Source: Symbiodinium natans
Lineage: Eukaryota > Sar > Dinophyceae > Suessiales > Symbiodiniaceae
Assembly: GCA_905221605.1 (NCBI GenBank)
Contig: CAJNDS010002377.1
Location: forward strand, 87,501-147,500
DNA: 60,000 nt
Reading direction: 5' to 3'
Below the pieces are notes generated by a model. It searched no databases. It had not been told where the DNA came from and was given only the letters and a program-made list of their open reading frames with translations. This document shows, piece by piece, positions 34,206 to 45,170 of this stretch. Every line of letters begins with the position of its first letter. Within the stretch, counting starts at the first letter, position 1. The translations under genes and the position numbers were made by a program.

Positions 34206-34984
34206 ACCGGAAGCGAAGTTTCCGTGAGCCGGCTCAACAACCTTATCGTTTTTTTCTTCTCATCGTTTTTCCAAGAAAAACCTCTATCCCACCAACAGGG
34301 GCCCCGCCAATTCATAACGAAGAGGCGCGGGGTTATTACACAACCCCACATTGGAATCCACCGCCAACGCGCAGGGCGTCAGAGAGCGAGGTTTGCGAAA
34401 ACCCACCACGACCAAACCCCCAACCTGCTCTTCCCTGCCATGCAATCAAGTCGCGACGCGAGCTCTCTGTGACGGTTTTCCCTCTTTTTTGTTTGCACGC
34501 ACACGCGTGTTTTCCCTCCCTCCAGGACGGAGAACAATTTTGGGCAGAAAGCCTACCCATTCATGAAACCAAGTAAAAACAAACGTTATTGTGGACGATA
34601 GGTAATGCAGCTTTACTGACCTAGTGGTTTTGGTCGTTTATATCAATTTGGGAAAAGTTGCTGAGCGAAGCGACCTGTGGGCAATCACCGAGATAAAGCG
34701 ATCAGTGCAAAATGGCGGAATCTGTGACGCAGCAAGTACCTAAACCCAAAGCCCTAGACCAAATTAAACCTTAAACCCTCGAGACCATCCTACCCCATCC
34801 TTACTGCTAAATGGCAAGAAAAACACAACAGCCCAAGTCAGACCTGTTCATAAACACTTTTTGGATTTCGAAGCCCCCGGAGCCGGCGCAGCAGGAGCGC
34901 ACGGTGGGTCCCGGAGCCGTACGTGTAGCCCCGACGCTGTCGAGTGATCCGGTGACCACCCTTGACCACCCTTGACCAGAAGCC

Positions 34985-35125
34985 ATGGCTTATACCGAGA
35001 GCGAGGGAAAGGGAGGGGCGCCCTGGAAACTAGCCAAGCTAGGAAAGGAAAAACGGCAGCGGAAGAGCAAGCAAGAAGACGTCGCTGGCGAACCTAATGC
35101 AGCCTCTCACTGCACGAAAAAGTGA
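34985..35125 (+). CDS. Hypothetical 46-codon basic ORF
   Basis: ATG at 34985 and TGA at 35123-35125. The product begins MAYTESEGKGG and continues with Lys/Arg-rich helix KLGKEKRQRKSKQEDVAGE. Its hydrophilic, charged composition with few rare codons looks more protein-like than neighbouring frames. The downstream frames 35097-35369 and 35212-35535 are also open but in different phases, which could reflect frameshifts in a decayed longer gene. No family recognised. A basic chain like this could be a nucleic-acid-binding N-terminus, but that is a guess. Confidence 0.25.
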   Translation: MAYTESEGKGGAPWKLAKLGKEKRQRKSKQEDVAGEPNAASHCTKK

Positions 35126-35539
35126 CCGCCGATTTTGCGTCGCAAACGGGCAGATGGAATCAAAGAGCCGCTGGCCTCCGGAGCGAAGACACAGAATCGA
35201 GCTGACCGGAAGTGCCGGAGACACAGAGTCCGAGCATCGCTGGACAGTGGCTGCACCGCAAGCGGGATGCAAGGCCGGCGCAGCCGGATGGTCCGCTGGC
35301 AGCACGAGAGCACGGTCAGCATCCAGCCCGCAGGGCAGAGCTACGTGCACCACGGCTGCGTGGGTTTAGCTGGAAGAATTCAACCCCTCGTGGGTCAGAG
35401 GCAGGAGCACGATGGGATGTCTCGCACCGCAACCGCCTCCTCATCTCTGATGTCAACATGAGTTTTTTTACGGCAAGCCTGGTTTCCTGTTCTGCCCACG
35501 CAGGCTTCACAGCAGCATTCAGGGGTGCGTCATGAAGCG

Positions 35540-37075
35540 AGTCAATGAGGTTTCAAAGCAGACCCAATTGCAGCGCTCTAACCAGAGTCGTTCGATGGTT
35601 GTTGTGAGAACCATTAAACCCGGGCGCGGAAAAAATCTTCTGGCGCAGAAACACTCAGATCAACTTTGATCACGTAATGCATGCAGACAAGACTGCCTTT
35701 TCATACCACAGCATGCTCCTGTTCACTGAAATTCTGTAGCTGTACTAATCTATTCTATACTGTTACAAAAATCAGAGCTGCGCTATACTGTGCTACACTT
35801 TATTGTTGTTCCCCACCCCTCGGTGTGGGGTTGCTAGACTTTCAACTCAGCTGTTCTCCGGTCTACCTGGAGTGCCCAACCTCAAACAGGGATGTGCGAT
35901 ATAAACACTAATTTAGGGTTTAGTCTTCAGTTGGGGTTTTTCTACATTCCCAAACACTCTCGGCTCTAGGAAACCCCTCACTCGGTCTTTCCTTTTGGCC
36001 AATACTGAACGGTTTGGCAGGGCTTGGTGCACGTCTGGCTTCGTGTAGCACTGAGAGCGGCGATGGATATTTGTTCCGAGCCGAGTATTCTGGTTATAGT
36101 ATACGTCATAATTAGTACAACCAGGTGACCGCGTAAGGCAGCAGGAGGGGGTTCATGATCATGTTCGCAAGCCGATAATGATATGTGGAAGCTAATGCAA
36201 AAATCTCTTACAAAAGCTCAAAACAACATCAGCCAGCTGATCCTCAGTATAGTAGTTTATTCCGTAGAATTTCATGCACGAAGACAGAATAGACTATACT
36301 GCAGTTTACTATACTGTACTGTACTGCTCAACAGCCATGCAACAGTTTCCCGAGTTGTAGAGGCCCTGAAACCGAAACTGGAAAGGGTGCGTAACTATAT
36401 GGCTCTAAAATTATTGTACGATACAGTAGACTCCGGACTCCAAAATTGACGACCCTGTCGCATGAAACGTGTGTCTGCGTGACAAAAATCTCGACATTTG
36501 GCACGATTTTCGCACCTGATGCTGACCAGTGACCCCTGGCGTCAATAGTTCCTCTCCGATACACTATCATTTCTCCGGCTGTGACCTCACAACAGGTTGG
36601 CTTGCACACACTTTCGTGAGGGCTGCACCCCTTCCGAAAATCCCGCAGCGATGTTCGAATCGCGTTTGGTTGCTTTTGTACACCAGCTGCGCGCCCATAA
36701 CTAGTAGACCGTGTACCGCAGTGTATTCGACCTCAACGCAGTATAGTGGCCGTATACTTATGCGTGGAGTACCCTAAACCCTGAAGTATGCGATGCCAGC
36801 CGACAGGTTCTTGGATCTTTGGCTGCCAAGCTGCTCGTTTACGGTCGGCAATTACCAGGAGCTGATCCTGCTGCGTAGGCTTCGAGTGTAACTCGTGTGC
36901 CAAGCCGGCTTTGCGTTGCTTCGCTTTGCAATAGATATTGCAACAAATGATGGTCATCGTAGTCATGGTAGCAATTGCAATTATCATAGTAACCGTTGTA
37001 ATCGTAGTAAGGAGGAGGAGGGGAGGAGGAGGAGGAGTGGTAGCAGCAGTAGTCGAAGGAGTAGTACTAGCTAGT
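35540..37075. other. Mostly unassigned sequence
   Basis: No confident gene. A minus frame at 36733-36987 contains a plausible basic segment (AKQRKAGLAHELHSK) but no domain. GGA-type repeats begin at 37008. Confidence 0.4.
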
Positions 37076-37077
37076 AC

Positions 37078-37081
37078 TAGT

Positions 37082-37147
<66 letters not shown>

Positions 37148-37178
37148 CAGTAGCAGTAGCAGTAGCAGTAGCAGTAGC

Positions 37179-37257
<79 letters not shown>

Positions 37258-37283
37258 CTACTAGTAGTAGTAGTAGTAGCAGC

Positions 37284-37333
<50 letters not shown>

Positions 37334-37379
37334 CAGTAGTAGTAGTACTAGTAGTAGTAGTACTAGTAGTAGCAGTAGA

Positions 37380-37466
<87 letters not shown>

Positions 37467-37497
37467 GGTTGTTGTTGTTGTTGTAGTAGTTGTAGTT

Positions 37498-37563
<66 letters not shown>

Positions 37564-37564
37564 C

Positions 37565-37633
<69 letters not shown>

Positions 37634-37660
37634 CAGAAGTAGTAGCAGTAGTAATAGCCG
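37078..37660. repeat. (TAG)n array with (TTG)n core, 580 bp
   Basis: TAG/AGT triplets with scattered AGC variants and a TTG block at about 37430-37485. It forms the 5' flank of the LINE pseudogene. Frames of up to 215 codons over it are poly-Leu/Val/Thr artefacts. Confidence 0.95.
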
Positions 37661-37954
37661 CCACGGACCAGACGGCTGGGCACTTTCATCTCGGTAACTG
37701 GGCTTTGGGCGCAACTGCTGCTTCCTTGAGGTTCTAACCAGTCCTCAGGGAAAGTGTTTGTTTGTGCCACACCATGGATAACCGTGATCTTTGAGCCGTC
37801 TGGTCTGCCGGGTCCCTTTTAGTTTCACGCGCGCAGCAAAGCATTCCGTACAGGAGAGGCATCTTGACGCAGAATACGTAGCTAAGAGCGGCATGGAGTC
37901 ACCAAGACTCCCCATAGCGACAGAGGGGTCGCCGCTGTCGACGCCCCACGCTAG

Positions 37955-38765
37955 GCGCACTGCGCCCCGACCCAGAGGAGGCAGTCAGGCCACAAACCTC
38001 TAAGGGTTTTGACGTGGAACGCAGGAGATCTAGGACAACAGCAGCGGGCTGAAATCCGCACATGGCTCAGGACAATATATGACGTAGTGGCCCTGCAAGA
38101 GACTCACTGGCAGGAAAGCACTGAGTTCGAAGTGGAGGGGTGGCGTTGCATCTCCTCGGCCCACAAAAGCAAAGACAGGGCGCCGAAGGCTAAGAGCAGC
38201 ACACAACCCCCCCAACCAGCCGAAGGCACGTCGGCATCTCAAAGAGCTGTGCATGATGATAAGAGAGCAGATGGTGTCATGTTACTGATTTCACCTCACG
38301 TGGCGAAAGTATCCATTCGCTGGAGTGAGTATTTGAAGGGCAGGGTACTTGAAGGAGTTTTTCAGTGGAGGGGAGCACGAGTGCACGTGATTTCAGTGTA
38401 TCAGCATGTCTGGTCTACATCTAAAACCTCCCAACAGAATCGCGAAGACAGGGCACCATGCTTGGAGGCGCTCTCCAAAGCCATTCGCAGTGCGCCCATG
38501 TGTGACACTCTCATAGTGCTAGGCGACTTCAACTCCACCCTGAACACGAGTCATGGGACGGTTGGCACCTGCACTCCGGGTCCCCCACCTCACAGAGCTA
38601 CCGAGGATGCTTACTTCCAGCGCCTGTTCAGGGACATGGATTGGTAGCACTCAACACATGGGCATCAGGCTCAGGCCTGACCTTTCACTCTGCCACAGCA
38701 CAGTCTCAGATGGACTATATCCTAGCGCCAAAAGCATTAGGCACGAGGCCTTGACTTCCAGCTAG
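37955..38765 (+). pseudogene. LINE endonuclease (EEP family)
   Basis: The frame is open from 37955 and contains LRVLTWNAGDL (strand 1 of the endonuclease/exonuclease/phosphatase fold), VVALQETHW (38084-38110, catalytic Glu), IVLGDFNSTL (38513-38542, catalytic Asp/Asn), and after a frame change at about 38640, SQMDYILAPK (38704-38733, the late Asp motif). The final His motif was not found. The domain nicks target DNA in this class of elements. The frame change at 38640 and a TGA at about 38754 break it. A poly-proline stretch (38830-38860) in the following linker may be a slippage expansion. Confidence 0.85.
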
Positions 38766-38954
38766 GAAAGTGGAAGAAAGGAGGTCAATGCCCTGCGCAG
38801 GCCACGATCAGGCCGCTCAGACATTGGCAGCTCCTCCTCCGCCACCTCCCCCTCCACCCTTTGGCAAGGCCGCGTCAGAGGAGGCAGTTCGCCCCAAAGC
38901 CCAAGAAATGAAAGTTTGGGTAGCTGACAGACTGCTAGTATCATACCGCCTGAT

Positions 38955-40850
38955 ATGGATGAGGTCAACAATGTCTTGCTACAGGCTTCAGAGAGATTCT
39001 TCCCCAGGAAGACAGCACCCTCAACTCCAGCTTTGAATGCTATGCACAGAGCCACGCAGCGAATGTGGGCGAGGCTAGAAACTCTGAACGAGGACCTTGC
39101 GCAGGAAAGCATCACTCCGGCAGATCGCGAGTCACTGGTCCAGGATCTCTCCACGTGGCATAAACAAGCGGTTTCCAGGGCCAGGAAGCAATGTCTTGAT
39201 GCTTTCACCACAGAAGTCGATCAGGCAACGAGCAAAGGAAATTCGCACCTTGCTCGCAAAATGCTTCAAAAGCTTCTCCCGTGGAAACCGCAGCCTTGTG
39301 CTCAGCTTGTTAATGCAGACGGCTATCTGATGGATGCTAAGGAGGAATTGCAGTTGATGAAAGATCACGCACGGAGCGTGTTTCAAAGACATGAGAGATT
39401 GCAAGCGGAAATCACAGGTCTCCCTTCTCTCACTGCTCCTTTGCTTGCTAAACATATCAGATCCATCAGGCCTCACAAAGCCGCACCGCAAGGCTCAGCC
39501 TCGGCCGCTGCTTGGAAACTCTGCTCAGAGGCGACAGCCGAAGTGCTCCAACAGCACTGCCAAGAGCTGTCATGCCAAGCGGAGCACTGCCCGCTGGATG
39601 CGTCAGTGATACTTTCTGCGCAGCTGAAAGACACTGACCTATGCTTTATCCCCAAGCCTAACAAACCCCCAACCAAACCAGCGAACTTGCGACCACTCGG
39701 CATCATCAGGCCTGACGACAAAGGCATCGCAGGAGCCTGCAGGGACAAGCTTCGCCCTTTGACTGAGCAATATTTAAAGCCAGCGCCAAAAGATTTTGCA
39801 TATTCGCTGTCGCAGATTGCCTACCAGCCAAGGTGAGGTCTTTCTGATGCCTTGTCGAGGGTCACACAGCATACCAGAGATGCAAGGGAAGCTTGTGGCC
39901 AGACTAGATACAGCCGACACATCCTGCACGCCGGCCAAAAGAAGCAGGAGCTAGTGGGGGGGGGGGGGTCTGCTTCGCACTGGACCATGGTCAGGAGGCG
40001 GATCTCATGGAGACACTCCAAGAAGCGGGAGTGCCTCCAGATCTGCAGGGCATAGTCGCCTCGCTCCACGCTAATAGTCGCTACACCGTCCGGGCACAGC
40101 AGGAGTCTTGTACTGTTGAGTCTACAGCAAGGCTGTACACTAGCTCCTACTCTTTTCTCCATGCTAACGGGCAAGCTTTTCCGCGAATTGGCGACGGTTG
40201 TAGGCTGGGAAAGCATCATGAGATGTCTAACAGGATACGCAGACGACATGACAGTGCACTATAGAATCACCTGCTGGAAGGACCTCGAGAAGGCACACAG
40301 GCTCATTCATAGCCGAACTTTTAAGAATTGTGCGCAAATACGGCTTCAAAGTGAACCCAGACAAGTGCAACATGATGGTCAAGCTAACAGGCACAGCCTC
40401 GTCCAAAGCACAGAAGCTTTACAGTCACATCAAGCTTGACAACCAAGGTCGCAAGAACCGTGTATGGCGCATTGGAAAGACTACAGCACGGGAGTCCTTC
40501 CCTCTCTGCCACTCTTTCAAGTATTTGGGGGTGTGTGTGTCCTATGGTAACCAAGAGAAGGCGACCCTCTCATTCAGATTGCAAGAGGGAAATGCCAAAC
40601 TTCAGCAGGTTCGGAAGTTCGTTCAGAACCATCGCAACTCAGGACCCGAAACCAGCTGCGAATCTGGTACACGACGGTCTGGGCCACAGTTTCGGCAGGA
40701 CTGGTAGACGTAGGGCTAACAGGGCAAACTGCTCAGCAACTTCGGAGCTGGTACGCAAGGAAGATACGAGCAGTTCTAAACAAGCCGGTACATTTAACAG
40801 GGTTATCAACAACGCCTCTACGCAGAGCACGGCATCGAAGACACACTCAA
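38955..40850 (+). pseudogene. LINE reverse transcriptase
   Basis: Frame 38955-39836 carries the N-terminal helical region and then CFIPKPNKPPTKPANLRPLG (39634-39693), the finger motifs 1-2 of non-LTR RT. A TGA (39835) and a G homopolymer (39956-39968) follow. FALD (39974-39985) marks motif A, followed by MVRRR- and GVPPDL-type sequence. QGCTLAPTLF (40128-40157) is motif B, YADD (40236-40247) is the catalytic motif C, GFKVNPDKCNMMV (40342-40380) is motif D, and FKYLGVCVS (40518-40544) is motif E. Motifs lie in at least four phases. The thumb-like part at 40655-40850 reads WYTTVWATVSAGL in yet another phase. Catalytic Asp pairs are intact but the gene is broken. Confidence 0.88.
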
Positions 40851-40851
40851 G

Positions 40852-41421
40852 ATGCTCAGAGATCGCCAAGCCACCAGGGTTCAATCCCTGCAGCGGCGTG
40901 TGAAAATGCAGCAGCTTGATCCCGGAACACAGCCCTTGGGAGGCACGGAGGCGCAGCCTCCTCTGTCCAATCAGGATGTCTCTCTTCTGCCTGAGGCCAT
41001 GCAATATGCACAGACAATACTGACTGAATATGATGCCCTGCTCAGCCAGTCTCCCCAGACACCTGCTGCAGAAGTTCATAGCTGCGAGCATTGCAATTTT
41101 CAGACGACTATTGACATGGGCCTTCGGATCCATGTTGTGAAGACGCACACGGAAACCATAGGCAGATATGTTCCTAAGTCATTCTTGTCGGAGCATTCCA
41201 AAGACGGTCTCCCAACCTGCGCAGCATGCGAAAAGGTGTTTGCGCTCTGGAAAGGCTTGAAGGACCATTTACTTTCAGGAGCCTGCTCAAGACCTGACAT
41301 ACTGAGGCACATCGATGCCCAGCACTCGGAGCGTCAAATCGCACTTTCATCAGGAACACCGTCACCTATGGACCAGGGTGCAGGCCAGCGTCATGCAGAC
41401 GTGCCAGCATTATGGCAGTGA
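40852..41421 (+). pseudogene. LINE C-terminal zinc fingers
   Basis: A 190-codon open part starting in the linker after the thumb. Finger 1 (41083-41148) is C-x2-C-x12-H-x4-H, starting CEHCNFQ and ending HVVKTH. Finger 2 (41218-41286) is C-x2-C-x12-H-x5-C, starting CAACEKVF and ending HLLSGAC. Such C-terminal fingers are usual in this kind of LINE and may bind nucleic acid. The frame stops at 41421 within a region (41422-41780) that is Pro/Ser-rich in two phases and probably a linker, with a third Cys/His cluster not recoverable. Confidence 0.7.
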
Positions 41422-41781
41422 AATGATCAAGGGACGCCCCTGTCCATAATTGAGAAAATCGTGACTGACAAGCGCAAACACCCTGAGCAATGCGTGATTG
41501 TCTTTCAGATAGTTCTAGAGGATGGGATGCAGTTCTGCAGACGCCCAGGACTACTGCAGGCCCGCTCCAAGCCTTCTTCAAGATGGCTCCAGGGCCCACT
41601 AGCTCTACCAACAAGATCTCTCCCTCCACTCTCCCTGCTGTCGATGCCTCTCCTCCCTCTCCCTCCTCGGGTCTTTCCTCCCCCACTCCCCAACCCTTGC
41701 TTTCGCGGCAGCCCGCTCCAGGAGCGGAGAGACATGAGGGGTACGGGGCAATCACGAGACGGGAGCCAAGCATGGACTCAA

Positions 41782-42315
41782 CGCAGATTTCGAATACTTC
41801 ACAAGTTGCAACTCAAAAACACCTCAAACTACTGCTATGTCAACGCAGCCATTCAGGCCACGTTAGCAACAACCGTACTTGCTAGCTAACACCGCATCAG
41901 CGCCGGGCCAGACGTCTTTAAAACCTCATCACGTCCTTTCAAATGCGCAGTCTGCTACCATAAGGTGGGGATTCGATGGGACTCAGCAGGACGCAGCTGA
42001 GTTCGTGCGCGCCTTTCTTAATGCACTTTCAGCTTTCCCGCTAACTCGCAGATGGGCGACAGTTGATCCTGGAGGGGTTTTCGCAGCTGAAGGAGGACCG
42101 AATGACCATGCTCCTGCAACACACGAGCAGCAGGACTTTGCAGTCTCTCATTGACGAATGGTCGGAAGTCCCTCCCAACACCTCCCTACTGGGACAGCAG
42201 AGACACGTAATCTTTACAGTAGCTAGGTTCACAGGAGCTGCCAAAAATCACCTCTCAATCACTGGGCACAGTCAGGGGCTGACTGTCCGTGTCTTGCAGC
42301 GGGGTGTTATCAGGA

Positions 42316-42394
<79 letters not shown>

Positions 42395-42505
42395 CGTTCG
42401 TGTGTCTTTCATATAGGACCCACACCGCACAGTGGTCACTATAGATCACTCTGGCGCTCATCGCAGGTGTCAGAATGGTACTCGACAGATGACCGAAATT
42501 TCTGA
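41782..42505 (+). pseudogene. Ubiquitin-specific-protease-like (C19) domain, broken
   Basis: USPs remove ubiquitin using a Cys-His-Asp/Asn triad. Cys box: LKNTSNYCYVNAAIQATL, Cys codon 41833-41835, matching L-x-N-x-G-N-T-C-Y-M-N with Ser for Gly and Tyr for Thr. QQD box: TQQDAAEFVRAFLNAL (41981-42028), in the next frame. A third frame reads TLQSLIDEW and HVIFTVARFTG, like the USP core strand with Arg-Phe. His box: HSGHYRSLW (42428-42454), His 42437-42439, then EWYSTDDRNF and TGA at 42503. So all three USP boxes occur in order, about 200 codons apart, shorter than usual USPs. A (GA)n microsatellite interrupts it at 42313-42390. Two or more frameshifts make it inactive. Confidence 0.78.
42313..42390. 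repeat. (GA)n microsatellite inside the USP-like domain
   Basis: Nearly perfect GA run between the core strand segment and the His box. In frame it would give alternating Arg-Glu. Confidence 0.95.
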
Positions 42506-44170
42506 CCTTCCCTTCAGCACTGGACGCTTCTTCAGAAGTGCTTTAAAAAGGTTTAGGTCGCCAGCACTGCGGCGCACCAGCAACAGTTCAGCACAGATAA
42601 GACGGTTTAGGAGTGGTTTAGGAGGGGTTCCAGCCGAAGTGCCGATTGCATCGCTTCCCGGAGGGATGGCCCTCCACAGCATGCCACTGTTGGGGCAGCG
42701 AGTTGTGTTGACTCACCCAGGTCCAAGGTGCCCAGGTCCGCCAGGCTGGCAGGACTCCCAAGGCCACTGCAACCTCTTGACAGTTCAAATAGCGAGCCAA
42801 AGCCATGCCACAGTTGATTCGAAAGCTGGCCCCTGCTTAACGTTGCCTACAACTCTTAAAGGGGTGCGTCTTGGTGCCGGACTCTTCCTTGAGAAGAGGA
42901 GCAGTTTCTATCAACATCAGTGGCCGCGCACAGACCCGTGCAGGCTACTGATATTTCCTATTCAAAATCCGAGTCTGTGGCTGGCCCCATTGGGGCGCGG
43001 ATACCGGAATTGCCGTTTTGCCGTTTACCCCGGCGGACCGCCTGCCGTGTTCTTGAGACACGTGGCAGCACAACTCTTCGGACTGACATTCATACAGGCA
43101 TGATTCCTTCAGCACAAGCCTACTCGGGCCTACGCTCTGCAACAACGGCTCTTGACATTATGCTGCAGCCCTCTACTGCAACTGACGAATCACCGCTTCT
43201 GGCTCAATGTGCAAAGCATTACACCAGCTAGGCACCCACACAGAATACACTGACAGTCACTGCCATGCCAAAATGGGGACGATCTCTTATGTCCCCCGCC
43301 GCGAAAGCTGGAGCCTTGGTGGTACGCTCAGCATCATTGAAGAAGCAAGCTAGGCGGACAGATCACCTGCTTGCTCATTACGAAAACACGGAAATCCATG
43401 CACACAGGAGTGACGAGTGCTGGCCAAGCGCCGTTCTCTAGCGCGGACCTGGCTCATTACTATCCTTCAACGAATGACATCCATGATCAAGGGCCATTGG
43501 ATGATACTCTTTGCACATCCCAGCACAAATCAAACATTCCTGTTGACTGGTACAAATCCAGCATAGAGGAGCTTTTCCTCCGACTGTCATGCACTGCTAG
43601 ACAGGAACAAAGAGCACTGCTCTTCACCTGAGCGTCAAGACGACCTTGCTGCGCGCCCCAGAAAGCACGATGTCCTTACCAAATACCAATACCACTTCAC
43701 TCTGCTTTCATCTAGAAAAGGATCACAGACCTCCTTGCCAGCTCACGGGGCTTTCGCACTGTGTGCGCCGACTTGTACACCCACGGTCCTCTGCCAGTTT
43801 GCAAGCGTGATCCATGTGGGACGCCACGAGATGGACACCCAGGGAGACGGCCATTCCCAGCTTAGGGTTTGGTACGACCCACCTGCACACTGGTCCGTGG
43901 TTGCTGGGCGCAGTGAACCACATTAGGATGACGGGGTTTGTACATATGCGACTGACTCTGACCCGGCCACAATGTCTTTCTAGCGTCCACAACAGCTGTG
44001 TGGTCTCTCTGCGTTTTCGGGTTCGCTCACAAGCCATTCCTGTACGGACATTCAGTCTCACGTTTCTCTTAGAATTCATGTTTCACCTCTCCTAACATAT
44101 ATGCTCCAATCAAATTTTCGGTGCTCAGTCGGTGCAAATCGCCCGCAATGAGCAGAGCTCGCTCGCTCAG
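42506..44170. other. Sequence downstream of the LINE, unassigned
   Basis: The plus frame 42432-43103 (223 codons) runs through the His box in the wrong phase and then continues open; 42920-43231 is also open. No domain was recognised. This may be the rest of the LINE 3' region or unrelated host DNA. Confidence 0.4.
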
Positions 44171-44175
44171 CGTTT

Positions 44176-44189
44176 CATAATAGTAATAA

Positions 44190-44252
<63 letters not shown>

Positions 44253-44290
44253 TAGTGGTAGTAGTAGTAGTAGTAGTAGTAGTCGTAGTC

Positions 44291-44346
<56 letters not shown>

Positions 44347-44350
44347 CGTC

Positions 44351-44404
<54 letters not shown>

Positions 44405-44628
44405 CCAGTAGTAGTAGTACCAGTAAAAGTAGTGAGTAGTAAGTAGTAGTAGAAGTAGTAGAGTAGTAATAGTAGTAGCGGTAGGAGTAGGAGTAGTAGT
44501 AGCAGTAGTAGTAGTAGTAGTAGTAGCAGCAGTAGAAGTAGTAGTAGTAGTAGGAGTAGGAGTAGGAGGAGGAGTAGTAGTAGGTGTAGTAGTAGTAGGA
44601 GTAGCAGTAGCAGTAGCAGTAGCCCGTG
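44176..44628. repeat. (AGT)n array, 450 bp
   Basis: AGT triplets with AGC, AGG and CGT variants and a phase slip near 44433-44470. Same unit and strand as the array at 37.1-37.7 kb on the other side of the LINE. Confidence 0.95.
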
Positions 44629-45090
44629 GTGGCTATGCAATGCAGCACTTCTATGTTCTATCCGCTCTGTATACTAAGACTACTCTGCCAACTAGCCACC
44701 AACGTTGCTGTAAACGTTTCTGAATCAAGCTTATCGCTCGAGCGCATGCCATAGGAGCCGAGGGGTCGAGGATTACATGTTGCATTCAGACTGTTGGGTC
44801 ACACAAGTAGGGAAGGGCCTGGAGTTTTGGGTTCCAGAGCTTTCGGAGTTGTGTTTGATCCGGGACTTGGTAGAGAACAATGGTTGGCCAGTAGTTTTCA
44901 GAACGCTGGCCCTGGTTATTTCAAGAACTTGAGAAAAACCTGCGGCTCACAGCAAAGACAAATCCCCACAACCTGACATCTCTCGAAGCACATGAGACCT
45001 GAATATTCTTGGATTCGACAACCAACGAAGCTCTCAAGCATGTATTTGCGACAAAAAGAGACTTGCACTCCGTCCTTGGTCTACAAGGAT
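44629..45090. other. Unassigned sequence
   Basis: Nothing recognised. Confidence 0.4.
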
Positions 45091-45092
45091 CT

Positions 45093-45170
45093 GCCCTCTC
45101 TCTCTCTCTCTCATTCAGAGACATTTCTCTCTCTCTCTCTCTCTCTCATTCAGAGACATTTCTCGGCCTG
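45093..45170. repeat. Two (CT)n blocks with duplicated flank
   Basis: Two CT runs, each followed by CATTCAGAGACATTTCTC; the pair looks like a tandem duplication of about 38 bp. Confidence 0.85.

Larger units (their letters stand above)
37660..42505 (+). mobile_element. Decayed LINE-type retrotransposon with USP-like 3' domain
   Basis: A non-LTR retrotransposon remnant with, in order, an AP-type endonuclease (37955-38765), reverse transcriptase (38955-40850), two zinc fingers (40852-41421) and a ubiquitin-specific-protease-like region (41782-42505), all on plus. There are at least seven frame changes and several stops, so it is non-functional. The 5' end is put at the end of the (TAG)n array; the 3' end is unclear and could lie as far as the next (AGT)n array at 44176. 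No target-site duplication or poly-A tail was identified. Synthesis by target-primed reverse transcription is known for the class. Confidence 0.85.

Noticed and set aside
37067-37737. Poly-Leu, poly-Thr and poly-Val frames
   Set aside because: Products of the TAG array. The TTG block only changes the repeated residue.
40880-40905. GGTTCAATCCCTGC as a tRNA B box
   Set aside because: It lies inside the LINE reading frame and no cloverleaf or A box is present at the right distance.
42432-43103. 223-codon plus frame as a separate gene downstream of the RT
   Set aside because: Its start overlaps the USP His box in the wrong phase and no domain follows; it is best treated as a shadow plus unassigned sequence.
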